Positions 1 to 8,226 of a DNA stretch of 18,229 nucleotides are shown in pieces. The translations under genes were made by a program, and so were the position numbers. Below the pieces are notes generated by a model, which worked only from the letters and a program-made list of their open reading frames with translations, made no database searches and was not told the DNA's origin. The stretch's first letter is position 1; every line of letters begins with the position of its first letter. The DNA comes from an uncultured Ruminococcus sp. (GTDB lineage Bacteria > Bacillota > Clostridia > Oscillospirales > Ruminococcaceae), in the NCBI GenBank assembly GCA_937910385.1, contig CALEPT010000241.1, positions 1 through 18,229 of the forward strand. The letters are read 5' to 3'.

Positions 1-24
1 GATATTTGAATGTGCAGTACAGGA

Positions 25-390
25 TCATTCGTACACGACCTCTGCACCGAACGGCATGAGAGCGAGCTTCGCGAGCTTGAACATCTGCAAGCCGAACGGT
101 ATGCCGATTATGGTGCAGCACAGCAACACTCCATGCAGCACATACCCTATTGCCATAACAAGTCCCGTTATCAGCAGCCAGATGATGTTCAGAAACACAG
201 AGCCGACTCCGCCGCCGTACTCTACACGCTTGCCGAACGGAAAAAACGCAAGTCCCGCAAATTTAAAGCACTGAACTCCTATCGGTATCCCGACTATCGT
301 TATGCACCAGAGGCAGCCTGCGATCACCCACGAAAGTCCGCTTGTCAGACCTCCGAAAATGAACCAGAGAACATTTCCTAAACAGCCCAT
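25..390 (-). CDS. YccF-family inner membrane protein
   Basis: 121 residues, almost wholly hydrophobic, built as two similar halves. Each half has a membrane segment followed by an (I/V)xGIPxGxQxFKxAxLAxxPFG motif (around residues 33-53 and 94-114), which is the signature of the YccF/DUF307 domain. The protein should sit in the cytoplasmic membrane. Its biochemical role is not established in the family and I infer none. The start is supported by AAGGAG seven bases before the ATG; this ribosome binding site overlaps the stop codon of the flavoprotein gene upstream (11-bp gap), so it is probably the last visible gene of that operon and translationally coupled to it. The remaining 24 bases to the left edge show nothing I can name. 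Confidence 0.88.
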   Translation of the reverse strand: MGCLGNVLWFIFGGLTSGLSWVIAGCLWCITIVGIPIGVQCFKFAGLAFFPFGKRVEYGGGVGSVFLNIIWLLITGLVMAIGYVLHGVLLCCTIIGIPFGLQMFKLAKLALMPFGAEVVYE

Positions 391-401
391 ATCTTAGCTC
401 C

Positions 402-1619
402 TTACATATATAGTGCCGCACTGTAAGCGGTCGAAAATGCTATCTGCAAATTGAAGCCGCCCGTGTATGCGTCCACGTCTATGACCTCGCCTGCAAAGAA
501 GAGCCCGTTCACGAGCTTTGACTCCATAGTATGAGGGTCTATCTCTCTGACGGAAACTCCGCCGCTCGTGATTATCGCCTCGTCTATCGGACGGAATCCG
601 GATATTCTCACGGGGAACGCCTTCATCAGCTCACCGAAGCTCCGCCGCTGCTCTCTCGTTACCCCGTTTATCTTCTGATCTGCCGGAATACCCGAAAGCT
701 GCGTAATGACGGGGATCAGCTTTGACGGAAGAAGCTTCCTTATACCGTTTACGAAGTCGCGGTTGAGGTTTTCAGCAAAATCACGCTGCAATCTCGCGTC
801 AAGCTGCTCTGCGGACAGCGCAGGTTTCAGGTCTATCAACAGCCTGTACCTGTCGGGCTGCATATCGCATATGTGCGAGCTCGCGCTGAGGACGAGCGGA
901 CCCGAGACACCGAAATGCGTGAACAGCATCTCCCCCAGTTCACTGTATACAGGCTTTTCTTTGTCATATAAAGTCAGCGTGACGTTTCTGAGGGAAAGCC
1001 CCATGAGCTCCGCACAGAATCTATCGGACGAGGTAAGCGGTACAAGACTCGGTTTAAGCTCCGTTACGGTATGACCTGCCTGCCTCGCAAGTGAATATCC
1101 GTCACCTGTCGAACCCGTTTTGGGGTAAGACGCTCCTCCGCAGGCAATAAGCACCGAAGCGGAGCGGTACTCCTCACCGCCCGCACGGATCCCGACGCAG
1201 TTCCCGTCCTCGATGATGAGCGATGCGACCCGCCTGTTAACGACCCTCACGCCGAGCCGTTTCATCTCATCTGCAAGAGCGTCCGCGATGTCGTCGGCGC
1301 GGTCGCTCACAGGAAAAACACGGTTGCCGCGCTCAGTCTTGAGCGGAACTCCGAGCTCCTCAAAGAAGCTCATCACGTCAGCGGAGTCATACGCCGCGAA
1401 CGCACTGTACATGAAGCGCGGATTCACGGGGATATTGTTCATATGCTCCTGCGCAGAGCTGTTGTTTGTGACATTACAGCGCCCCTTGCCCGTTATGCGC
1501 AGCTTCCTGCCGAGACAATCATTTTTCTCAAATAAAAGAACATTCTTTCCGAGGCGTGCTGCATGAACTGCCGCAAAACAGCCTGCCGCGCCGCCGCCGA
1601 TTATAATTATATCAGTCAT
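402..1619 (-). CDS. HI0933-family NAD(P)/FAD-dependent oxidoreductase (BaiN-like flavoprotein)
   Basis: 405 residues, the usual length for the family. The N-terminus carries the FAD-binding Rossmann motif IIIIGGGAAGCFAA (residues 4-17) and then GRKLRITGKGRCNVTN (about 38-53), which is characteristic of HI0933-type proteins. The C-terminal motif GLFFAGEVIDVDAYTGGFN (about 368-386) completes the FAD site. The protein is expected to be a soluble cytoplasmic flavoprotein. Members are often annotated as aminoacetone oxidase, or as BaiN in bile-acid 7-dehydroxylation, but substrate cannot be read from sequence and no bai genes are nearby. The start codon lies inside the end of the DUF3006 gene (8-bp overlap), which indicates translational coupling in the operon. 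Confidence 0.9.
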   Translation of the reverse strand: MTDIIIIGGGAAGCFAAVHAARLGKNVLLFEKNDCLGRKLRITGKGRCNVTNNSSAQEHMNNIPVNPRFMYSAFAAYDSADVMSFFEELGVPLKTERGNRVFPVSDRADDIADALADEMKRLGVRVVNRRVASLIIEDGNCVGIRAGGEEYRSASVLIACGGASYPKTGSTGDGYSLARQAGHTVTELKPSLVPLTSSDRFCAELMGLSLRNVTLTLYDKEKPVYSELGEMLFTHFGVSGPLVLSASSHICDMQPDRYRLLIDLKPALSAEQLDARLQRDFAENLNRDFVNGIRKLLPSKLIPVITQLSGIPADQKINGVTREQRRSFGELMKAFPVRISGFRPIDEAIITSGGVSVREIDPHTMESKLVNGLFFAGEVIDVDAYTGGFNLQIAFSTAYSAALYM

Positions 1620-1830
1620 TTTCTCTTTTCAGCAGTCTGTGCAGCTTTTTACGCACAGCCCTGCGCCTTTCAAAAGTCGCTGAGGCGTCTATAACATATT
1701 CGCCGTTGTTCAATATAAGGACGTCGCCCTCCTTTGCTTCCGAAGGCAGCTTATCCCTCGGAACATCAGCAGCGGTCCCGTCGATCTCAATTACGGCTGT
1801 ATCCCCCTCAAATCTGTCAATAATTATCAT
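1612..1830 (-). CDS. DUF3006 domain protein
   Basis: 72 residues beginning MIIIDRFEGDTAVIEIDG, a small all-beta type opening, followed by a PRDKLPSEAKEGDVL segment and a basic C-terminus (RRRAVRKKLHRLLKREND). This pattern matches the DUF3006 family of short Firmicute proteins. Family members commonly follow a ComEC-like MBL hydrolase, as here, where the gene overlaps the hydrolase gene by 14 bp and the flavoprotein gene by 8 bp. Function is unknown. The close coupling suggests it is made in step with the hydrolase, perhaps as a partner, but this is only inferred from position. No signal peptide or membrane segment is visible. Confidence 0.82.
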   Translation of the reverse strand: MIIIDRFEGDTAVIEIDGTAADVPRDKLPSEAKEGDVLILNNGEYVIDASATFERRRAVRKKLHRLLKREND

Positions 1831-2830
1831 GTCCGCTCCTTTCGGTATTTACCGAGATATTCTCTCCGTCAGAGGTGAATACGACCGTTCCGTCAATGTC
1901 GGTACGGTATATCCTGTCGGTATATTGCAGAAGTCTCTCAACGGTATCGTCATTCGGGTGACCGTATGGATTTTCTGCACCGCATGAAATTACGGCATAT
2001 TCGGGATTTATCACATCAAGGAACTCCTGAGTGCTTGAGTAGCGGCTGCCGTGATGTCCCGCCTTGTAAACTGTAACGTGCGGCAGCCTTCCGCCGTCGA
2101 GCATTTCCAGCTCCGAGGTCTCCTCTGCATCGCCTGTAAGCAGAAAGCTGACACTGCCGAAGCTCAGGAGAATGCTTACAGAATAATCGTTTACATCATC
2201 ATATTTGCCGGAACACGGAGCAACTATTTCCGCCTGAGCACCTCCGAGCGTTATCACGCGCCCGACCTGAGCTTCCAAAAGGTCAGCCTCATTATCAGCG
2301 CAAGAATCAAGGAAGCGCTCGAAAAACAGAGTGTCCGGAATATCCTCGTCAGGCAGATGAGGAATGATGACCTCTCCCACGCCGAAGCTGCCGATAATAT
2401 CATACATTCCTCCCATGTGGTCAGAATGAGGGTGAGTAGCTATGATGTAGTCAAGCTTTTCAACGCCCGTGTTTCTGAGATAATCCTTTACCTCGCCGGA
2501 GACCTCGTTTTCTCCGCAGTCGATCAGCATAGTCTGACCGTCGGATATTATCAGAGTACAGTCTCCCTGTCCTACATCAATGAAGTGGACGGAAAGCTCT
2601 CCGCGGGCATTTATATACGCATTATTTTCCGGCTTCTCTTTACGAAAATGTATGTATACAAGCAGGCACGCCGCAAGAACAATACAAGCTATGACGATCA
2701 AAGCGCGTATTACTTCTTTTTTCCTTTTTTCCTTGTACCATTGCCTGAGGATCTGCTTTTGCTGCTCGGTGAAGCGGTGCGTTTCTGCGTACCCGACTTC
2801 GTCGTCCTTCCATTTGCCACGTTCTGCCAT
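1817..2830 (-). CDS. Membrane-anchored MBL-fold hydrolase, ComEC C-terminal-like
   Basis: 337 residues. A cytoplasmic basic N-terminus is followed by one membrane segment (about 41-61), then an extracytoplasmic metallo-beta-lactamase domain. Metal-site motifs are visible: HPHSDH (133-138, giving H133, H135, D137, H138), LTGD (D233) and GHHGS (258-262). The opening VHFIDVGQGDC (81-91) is typical of the ComEC/Rec2-type competence hydrolase domain and its stand-alone relatives. It probably hydrolyses a phosphodiester substrate, possibly nucleic acid, outside the membrane, but the substrate is unknown. The ATG at 2830 has a GGTGA-type ribosome binding site and lies inside the tail of the YgiQ gene (121-bp overlap). 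No ATG or GTG exists between there and the membrane segment, only a poorly placed TTG, so I keep the early start. Confidence 0.86.
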   Translation of the reverse strand: MAERGKWKDDEVGYAETHRFTEQQKQILRQWYKEKRKKEVIRALIVIACIVLAACLLVYIHFRKEKPENNAYINARGELSVHFIDVGQGDCTLIISDGQTMLIDCGENEVSGEVKDYLRNTGVEKLDYIIATHPHSDHMGGMYDIIGSFGVGEVIIPHLPDEDIPDTLFFERFLDSCADNEADLLEAQVGRVITLGGAQAEIVAPCSGKYDDVNDYSVSILLSFGSVSFLLTGDAEETSELEMLDGGRLPHVTVYKAGHHGSRYSSTQEFLDVINPEYAVISCGAENPYGHPNDDTVERLLQYTDRIYRTDIDGTVVFTSDGENISVNTERSGHDNY

Positions 2831-4662
2831 GACCTGTCACCGCCCTTTCCGCTGCGCGGAGCGTCGTCCGCAACAAGACATTTCGGCGACGTGCCGATGA
2901 GATCCCGCCTGCCTGCCTTTTTAAGCGCCTCAAGTACTATCTCCCTGTTCTGAGGACGGAAATATTGCAGCAAGGCGCGCTGCATAGCCTTTTCCTTGGG
3001 AGTCTTGGGAACATATACCTTTTCCATTGTGTAAGGATCAAGCTCCGTGTAGAACATAGCGGTCGAAATAGTTCCCGGAGTGGGATAAAAGTCCTGCACC
3101 TGCTCGGGACGTATCTTGTTTTCTTTAAGGAACAGCGCAAGGTCTATTGCCTCGCTGAGTGTGCTTCCGGGGTGAGAAGACATGAGGTACGGCACGAGAT
3201 ACTGCTCCTTGCCTATCCCTTTTGTTACCTCGTAGAAGCGCTTCTGAAAGCGCTTATAAGCCTCGATGTGCGGCTTGCCCATCTTGTCGAGCACGACCGC
3301 AGAGCAGTGCTCGGGCGCGACCTTAAGCTGTCCGCTGACGTGGTATTTTATTAGCTCACGCATGAACTCATCGTCCTTGTCCTCGATGAGATAATCATAG
3401 CGTATACCCGAGCGTATAAATACCCTCTTCACGCCATTCACAGCCCGTATTTTCCTTAAAAGCGCGAGGTATTCAGTGTGGTCCACTTTAAGCGCGGGAC
3501 ACGGAGTCGGCGCAAGACACTTCTTTCCCATGCACAAGCCCTTGCTGAGCTGCTTGTCGCACGAGGTGCGGCGGAAGTTCGCCGTGGGTCCCCCGACATC
3601 GTGGATATATCCTTTGAAATCAGGCATCTTCGTGATACGCTCAGCCTCCGCAAGCACGGACTCTTCGCTGCGGACGGTCACTCTCCGCCCCTGATGAAGC
3701 GCAATTGAGCAGAAGTTGCAGTAACCGAAGCAGCCGCGGTTGTGGGTTATCGAAAAGCGCACCTCCTCTATCCCCGGAACTCCTCCCTGTGCCTCATAAG
3801 AGGGGTGATACGCCCTCATGTACGGCAGCGCATAGATGCGGTCGAGTTCCCCTGTAGTAAGGCTGTACGCGGGAGGATTCTGGACGAGCATCTGCTTTCC
3901 GTGGCGCTGGATAATGGTCTTTCCGTAGACCTCGTCCTGCCAGTCGTACTGTATTTTTGTCGCCTTCGCGTATTCGGTCTTACTGTCCCTTACCTGCTCG
4001 AAGGAGGGGCACTGTGCTGCTCCGAGGGGAGTGTTCACAGGCGCAGTGAGATAGCACGTTCCGCGTATATCGTGCATTTCGCGAATATCCTCGCCCGCCG
4101 CGAGACGGGTGCAGAGCTCCTCTATCTGGTGTTCGCCCATGCCGTAGATAAGAAGGTCCGCACCGCTGTCGGCAAGAACGGACGGGCGCACCGCATCGTC
4201 CCAGTAATCATAATGCGCAAAACGGCGGAGCGAGGCTTCAAGTCCGCCTATAGCTATCGGGATATCGCCGAAATATTCGCGTATTTTCTGACAGTAAACT
4301 ATCACAGCACGGTCTGGACGCTTGCCCGCAACTCCACCCGCAGTGTATGCGTCGTCGGAGCGCTTTCTCTTCGCAGCGGTGTAGTGGGCTACCATTGAGT
4401 CGATGTTGCCCGAGGTCACGAGAAACGCATATTTAGGCGCGCCAAAACGTTTAAAGTCCCTGTCAGTGTGCCAATCAGGCTGCGCGATAATCCCTATGGT
4501 GAATCCGAGGGACTCCACAAGCCGCGTGATTATCGCCGCCCCGAAGCTCGGGTGGTCTACGTATGCATCGCCCGTTATATAGATGAAATCGAACTGCTCT
4601 ATCCCGAGCTCGTCCATTTCCCGCCTCATTATCGGCAGAAATCCCTCGTACATTTTCTTCAC
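2710..4662 (-). CDS. YgiQ-family radical SAM protein
   Basis: 650 residues. The N-terminal part contains FIYITGDAYVDHPSFG (about 26-41), a hallmark of the UPF0313/YgiQ family. The radical SAM cluster motif CxxxCxxC is at C311, C315 and C318 within RGCFGYCNFCSI. Further cysteine-rich motifs follow at about 368-388 (CDKQLSKGLCMGKKCLAPTPC region has the order C368, C377, C382, C388). The enzyme should bind a [4Fe-4S] cluster and cleave S-adenosylmethionine; its substrate is not known. The ATG at 4662 has GGGG upstream at suitable spacing. The last 40 residues are a low-complexity, Ser/Lys/Arg-rich tail, and this is exactly the stretch shared with the start of the MBL hydrolase gene. It heads the visible five-gene cluster. 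Confidence 0.92.
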   Translation of the reverse strand: MKKMYEGFLPIMRREMDELGIEQFDFIYITGDAYVDHPSFGAAIITRLVESLGFTIGIIAQPDWHTDRDFKRFGAPKYAFLVTSGNIDSMVAHYTAAKRKRSDDAYTAGGVAGKRPDRAVIVYCQKIREYFGDIPIAIGGLEASLRRFAHYDYWDDAVRPSVLADSGADLLIYGMGEHQIEELCTRLAAGEDIREMHDIRGTCYLTAPVNTPLGAAQCPSFEQVRDSKTEYAKATKIQYDWQDEVYGKTIIQRHGKQMLVQNPPAYSLTTGELDRIYALPYMRAYHPSYEAQGGVPGIEEVRFSITHNRGCFGYCNFCSIALHQGRRVTVRSEESVLAEAERITKMPDFKGYIHDVGGPTANFRRTSCDKQLSKGLCMGKKCLAPTPCPALKVDHTEYLALLRKIRAVNGVKRVFIRSGIRYDYLIEDKDDEFMRELIKYHVSGQLKVAPEHCSAVVLDKMGKPHIEAYKRFQKRFYEVTKGIGKEQYLVPYLMSSHPGSTLSEAIDLALFLKENKIRPEQVQDFYPTPGTISTAMFYTELDPYTMEKVYVPKTPKEKAMQRALLQYFRPQNREIVLEALKKAGRRDLIGTSPKCLVADDAPRSGKGGDRSWQNVANGRTTKSGTQKRTASPSSKSRSSGNGTRKKGKKK

Positions 4663-4689
4663 CCCTTAAATAGATATCTCCAATGGATC

Positions 4690-4714
4690 GGAAATGGGAC
4701 GCTGTCCCGTTTCC
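4690..4714 (-). promoter_or_regulatory. Imperfect palindrome in the leader of the YgiQ operon
   Basis: GGAAATGGGAC (4690-4700) and GTCCCGTTTCC (4704-4714) form an 11-pair dyad with one mismatch around a 3-base centre, 28 bp upstream of the YgiQ start. No T-run follows on either strand, so it is not a normal intrinsic terminator. It could be an operator or a 5' UTR hairpin. I saw no convincing promoter with both boxes in the 117 bp between FtsK and YgiQ. Confidence 0.5.
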
Positions 4715-4779
4715 TGCCAAAGAGACTGAGCCCCTTTGGAAGCCCCATGTTAATATATGTATTCACTACACTAATCTCA

Positions 4780-7272
4780 TCAATCTTCCATTCGGCGCAG
4801 TCTGCGCTCGTCGTACTGCATTTTCGACATGAGCACGCGCCTCGGCTTTGCACCCTCGCTCGGTCCGATAACGCCCATTTCTTCGAGCTCGTCCATTATG
4901 CGTGCAGCTCTTGCGTAGCCAAGCTTCAGCTTCCTCTGAAGCATTGATGTGGAGAGCTGACCTGCATTGACAGCTACCTCCATAGCACGCTCCACGTAGT
5001 CCTCGTCGCTGCCAACAGCAAAATCAGAGGTATCGTCTCCGCCGCGGTCGCCCTTTGACACGGGTATGAACGACTCTACCTCGGCGAGTATGGTATCGTC
5101 AAATTCTCCCTGAACCTGCGCCTTTATGTACTCGATAGTCGCCACGATGTCCTTATTTGAAGAAAAGCAGCCCTGCACACGCACAGGGTCACTGGCACCT
5201 ATCGGCATATAAAGCATATCGCCGTTTCCGAGGAGCTTGTCCGCACCAGCCATATCTATGATGGTACGCGAGTCTATCTGAGACTTTACCGAAAGCGCGA
5301 TACGGCTCGGGATATTCGCCTTGATGAGGCCAGTGATAACGTCTGTTGTAGGACGCTGTGTCGCAACGACAAGATGCATTCCTGCAGCACGTCCCATCTG
5401 CGCAAGGCGGCAGATAGAGTCCTCGACCTCCTTGCCCGCAACGAGCATCATATCGGCGAGCTCGTCGATGAAAACAACTATCTGTGGTATCTTATCTATA
5501 TCCCCGTCAAGCTCCGCGAGCTCGTTGTAGGATTTCAGGTCGTTAGCGCCTGCGTCGGCGAAGGTCTGATATCGGCGCATCATCTCGTTGACCGCCCAGC
5601 CGAGCGCTCCGGCAGCCTTTTTTACGTCGGTGACTATTGGTATAAGGAGGTGCGGAATGCCTTCGAATATCTTGAACTCAACTATCTTCGGGTCGATGAG
5701 TATCAGCTTTACCTCATCGGGAGAAGCGTTGAAAAGTATGCTCATGATTATTGAGCGTGTGCAGACCGACTTGCCCGAACCCGTAGTTCCCGCGATAATG
5801 ACGTGTGGCATTTTCGCTATATCGCCGAGAATTATGTTGCCCGTGATGTCCTTGCCCACGGCAAAGGTCAGCTTGCTTTTTGACTCTCTGAACTCGTGTG
5901 AAGAAAGAATGTCTCTCAGCGCGACCATGTCCTTCGATTCATTCGGTATCTCGATTCCGATAGCGGACTTTCCGGGAACTGCCGCTATTCTTACGCCCTG
6001 AGCCGCGAGACTCAGCGCGATATCGTCCGCGAGCCCGGTTATCTTCTTCACCTTGACTCCCACTCCGGGCTGCACCTCGTATCTGGTGATAGCAGGTCCG
6101 CGGAAAATATCCTTTATCTTTACCTCAACGCCGAAGCTGCGCAGCGTATTGACGATAACGTCCGCCTTTGCGCGCATTTCCTCGACCGCTTCGTTCCTGT
6201 TGACCCTTATCTCTGAGGGAGTAAGCAGGTCGAGCGGAGGCAGTATGTAAACGGGCTTTGACGGCTCCGGATCTTCCGCTTCTTCGATCGCCGTTCCGAC
6301 GGGGATATCTATCCCGGAATCCTCCGCCTTTTTGTCGGCAGCTTTGCTGATGAGAGCCTCAAGATGCTCATCCTTTTCGGGCTTGCTTTCAGTCAGCAGC
6401 GCCTGCTCGTTCTTTGCTGTTTCGATGAGATGATCAGTCGGGAGAGGTATATCCATATAAAACCCGTCGCTGTCAACTGTATCCTCTTTCTCAGGTATAC
6501 TCTTTTTCTGAGTCTTCCTTCGGTTATTGACAATATTTATAGCCTCCAGATCCTTATCGAAGCTCTTTTTCTCCTTGTCGTCGTCGATATCGTCATCCTC
6601 ATAAGAGTCGCCGAATTCCCCGCCCATGAGCATATTCTGCAAGCCGTTGAAACAGTCGCGTATCCACAGGAAGGGGCGTGCAAGCAGCTTTAAAAAGTCA
6701 ATGAGCCCGAGTCCTGAAAGCAGCATTCCGAATACAAAAAACAATACCGCGGTAATTATCTTCGCGCCGAGCTTGCCGAACAGCTTCAGGAGCGGAAATG
6801 CGATAATAAAGCTGACTATACCGCCGCCCTTTAACTCAACGCCGTCTCTGTAAAGCTCGCCGAGGTAGCCGAAAAAGCTGCTCCCCGGGACCTCGCCGAC
6901 AAAAAATATCTGAAAAGCCGCGCTCGCGAGGAAGGTCATTGCGATTCCCCAGCCCGCGCGTCCCGAAACGCTCTCCTGACTCTTCTCCATGCCTATCATC
7001 ACTGATGTGTATATGAGTATGACAGGGACAGCAAACACAGCAACTCCAAACATTCCAAGCAGTACGTTATGTATGCCTCTCCAACCTGCCGAGCCCTTGA
7101 TAAGCGTCATCATAGCTACTAATATTCCTACCGCGAAAAGGACTATCGACCAGAATTGGTTATCCTTGTTTTTCGGAGCAGATGCCGTGCTCTTAGCACT
7201 GCCCGACTCTGCCCGTTTTGCGGTATCCCCGCCTTTTTTCGCAGTCGTACTGCGCTTTTTAGCTTCTGCCAT
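4780..7272 (-). CDS. ftsK/spoIIIE: FtsK/SpoIIIE-family DNA translocase
   Basis: 830 residues from the preferred start. An N-terminal basic cytoplasmic segment is followed by about four membrane helices (residues 41-195). A charged linker follows with an acidic patch (EDDDIDDD). The motor domain has the Walker A motif GTTGSGKS (about 495-502), Walker B IVVFIDELADMM (D603, E604), and ATQRP near 637. The C-terminal gamma winged-helix domain (from about 759, with STSMLQRKLKLGYARAARIMDELE) normally reads KOPS/SRS sequences to orient DNA pumping. The family moves chromosomal DNA through the division or sporulation septum. I place the start at the ATG at 7272, because GGAGG lies 5 bases before it; the ATG at 7284 has no ribosome binding site and the GGAGG falls within its second and third codons. 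Confidence 0.95.
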   Translation of the reverse strand: MAEAKKRSTTAKKGGDTAKRAESGSAKSTASAPKNKDNQFWSIVLFAVGILVAMMTLIKGSAGWRGIHNVLLGMFGVAVFAVPVILIYTSVMIGMEKSQESVSGRAGWGIAMTFLASAAFQIFFVGEVPGSSFFGYLGELYRDGVELKGGGIVSFIIAFPLLKLFGKLGAKIITAVLFFVFGMLLSGLGLIDFLKLLARPFLWIRDCFNGLQNMLMGGEFGDSYEDDDIDDDKEKKSFDKDLEAINIVNNRRKTQKKSIPEKEDTVDSDGFYMDIPLPTDHLIETAKNEQALLTESKPEKDEHLEALISKAADKKAEDSGIDIPVGTAIEEAEDPEPSKPVYILPPLDLLTPSEIRVNRNEAVEEMRAKADVIVNTLRSFGVEVKIKDIFRGPAITRYEVQPGVGVKVKKITGLADDIALSLAAQGVRIAAVPGKSAIGIEIPNESKDMVALRDILSSHEFRESKSKLTFAVGKDITGNIILGDIAKMPHVIIAGTTGSGKSVCTRSIIMSILFNASPDEVKLILIDPKIVEFKIFEGIPHLLIPIVTDVKKAAGALGWAVNEMMRRYQTFADAGANDLKSYNELAELDGDIDKIPQIVVFIDELADMMLVAGKEVEDSICRLAQMGRAAGMHLVVATQRPTTDVITGLIKANIPSRIALSVKSQIDSRTIIDMAGADKLLGNGDMLYMPIGASDPVRVQGCFSSNKDIVATIEYIKAQVQGEFDDTILAEVESFIPVSKGDRGGDDTSDFAVGSDEDYVERAMEVAVNAGQLSTSMLQRKLKLGYARAARIMDELEEMGVIGPSEGAKPRRVLMSKMQYDERRLRRMED

Positions 7273-7297
7273 TGCTTCCTCCATTTGTTCTGCGCGC

Positions 7298-7313
7298 AGG
7301 GGAAAGCTCCCCT
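7298..7313 (-). other. Short hairpin at the TepA stop codon, ahead of FtsK
   Basis: AGGGGA (7298-7303) and TCCCCT (7308-7313) pair across a 4-base loop and include part of the TepA stop codon. No T-run follows, so it is more likely an RNA-processing or attenuation hairpin than a full terminator. It sits about 25 bases before the FtsK start. Confidence 0.4.
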
Positions 7314-8019
7314 ACGCATATCTTTTTTCTGTTTTTTCGATCATGTCATAAAGAGCTTCCATAGCGTCGCTGAGACCTCCGACTTCATCGATAAGTCCGA
7401 GCTGAACCGCTCTTTCTCCTTCTACAACACTTCCGACGTCGAGCACGAGCTCCTGCGTATTCATCATAAGTCTGCGGAAGTCCTCTTCGCTTATGCGGCT
7501 GTTTTGCGTAACGAAGCTCACTATTCTATCCTGCATTTTGTCGAAATATGAGAGCGTCTGCGGAACGCCGAGAACAGTACCGTTCATTCTCACAGGGTGG
7601 ATAGTCATAGATGCCGTAGGAACTATAAACGAGTGCTTTGCGCTCACGGCAAGGGGAACACCGATAGAATGCCCTCCTCCAACAACAAGCGAGACCGTCG
7701 GGGTCTTCATGCCTGCGATAAGCTCAGCTATAGCAAGTCCTGCCTCAACGTCACCGCCGACAGTATTGAGGATAATGAGGAGCCCCTCGACGCTTCTGTC
7801 CTGCTCTATCGCAACGAGCGCGGGGATAATGTGTTCATATTTGGTGGTCTTGTTCTGCTCCGCGAGGACATAGTGCCCCTCGACCTGACCTATGACCGTT
7901 AAGCAGTGGATAAGATGCTTTGAGTTCTGAGATATCGTCTGCCCGAGTTCTCGCGCAAGCTCCGACTCGTCTTTAGCGGACTCTGCCGCGGTCTTACTGT
8001 TCTTTTCTTCTTCGTTCAT
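7312..8019 (-). CDS. tepA: TepA/ClpP-like S14-family serine protease
   Basis: 235 residues with the crotonase-like ClpP fold. The likely catalytic residues are Ser118 in GGGHSIGVPL, His141 in TIHPVRMNG and Asp194 in ELVLDVGSVVEG, with the closing GLIDEVGG motif at 208-215. The first 35 residues are charged and Ser-rich without a signal peptide. Spacing and motifs fit TepA (translocation-enhancing protein, YmfB in Bacillus) better than canonical ClpP, which has GxxASMA(A) around the serine. Its place directly before spoIIIE/ftsK matches the Bacillus gene order. It is presumed to be a cytoplasmic peptidase; substrates are not known. The start is supported by GGGAG eight bases upstream. Transcription likely begins at the strong promoter at 8083-8111. 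Confidence 0.88.
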   Translation of the reverse strand: MNEEEKNSKTAAESAKDESELARELGQTISQNSKHLIHCLTVIGQVEGHYVLAEQNKTTKYEHIIPALVAIEQDRSVEGLLIILNTVGGDVEAGLAIAELIAGMKTPTVSLVVGGGHSIGVPLAVSAKHSFIVPTASMTIHPVRMNGTVLGVPQTLSYFDKMQDRIVSFVTQNSRISEEDFRRLMMNTQELVLDVGSVVEGERAVQLGLIDEVGGLSDAMEALYDMIEKTEKRYA

Positions 8020-8028
8020 ATTTATGCA

Positions 8029-8070
8029 GCTCCCGTCTTATTTTGATTATTATGTGAATTTGTCGGGAGC
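8029..8070 (-). promoter_or_regulatory. Leader hairpin that can mask the TepA ribosome binding site
   Basis: On the transcribed strand GCTCCCG (8070-8064) pairs perfectly with CGGGAGC (8035-8029) across a 28-base A/T-rich loop. The 3' arm contains the GGGAG that serves as Shine-Dalgarno sequence for the TepA ATG at 8019. Closed, the hairpin would hide the ribosome binding site; open, it would expose it. Temperature, a ligand or a protein could control this, but none is shown by sequence. Confidence 0.5.
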
Positions 8071-8082
8071 ATATACATATTT

Positions 8083-8111
8083 ATTATATACAATTTCTGT
8101 GAAAAAGTCAA
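8083..8111 (-). promoter_or_regulatory. Sigma-A-type promoter for tepA-ftsK
   Basis: TTGACT (8111-8106), a 17-base spacer and TATAAT (8088-8083) on the minus strand match the vegetative consensus almost perfectly. The predicted start site is about 8076, giving a leader of about 57 bases that carries the masking hairpin. Confidence 0.85.
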
Positions 8112-8160
8112 TACTTGCAAGGAGTCTGTGATACAGTACCGGCTTCACTATTCTCCGCAT

Positions 8161-8194
8161 CAGAATAAAGTAAAGGGACGGTATTACCGTCCCT
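8161..8194 (-). terminator. Intrinsic terminator after the two-component pair
   Basis: A 9-bp perfect stem, AGGGACGGT (8174-8182) with ACCGTCCCT (8186-8194), closes a 3-base loop. On the minus strand it is followed by TTTACTTTATTC, a T-rich though interrupted tail. It lies 33 bp beyond the response regulator stop, so it ends the kinase-regulator transcript. Confidence 0.7.
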
Positions 8195-8226
8195 GACAGA
8201 TCAATAAATATAACAAGCCTCTTATG

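Noticed and set aside
2051..2953. 300-codon open frame on the plus strand
   Set aside because: It runs antisense to the MBL hydrolase and YgiQ genes, which have complete catalytic motifs. The translation shows no recognisable domain and has no ribosome binding site.
4659..4853. 64-codon minus-strand frame between FtsK and YgiQ
   Set aside because: It overlaps the FtsK C-terminus and the leader palindrome, lacks a ribosome binding site and has no domain-like pattern.
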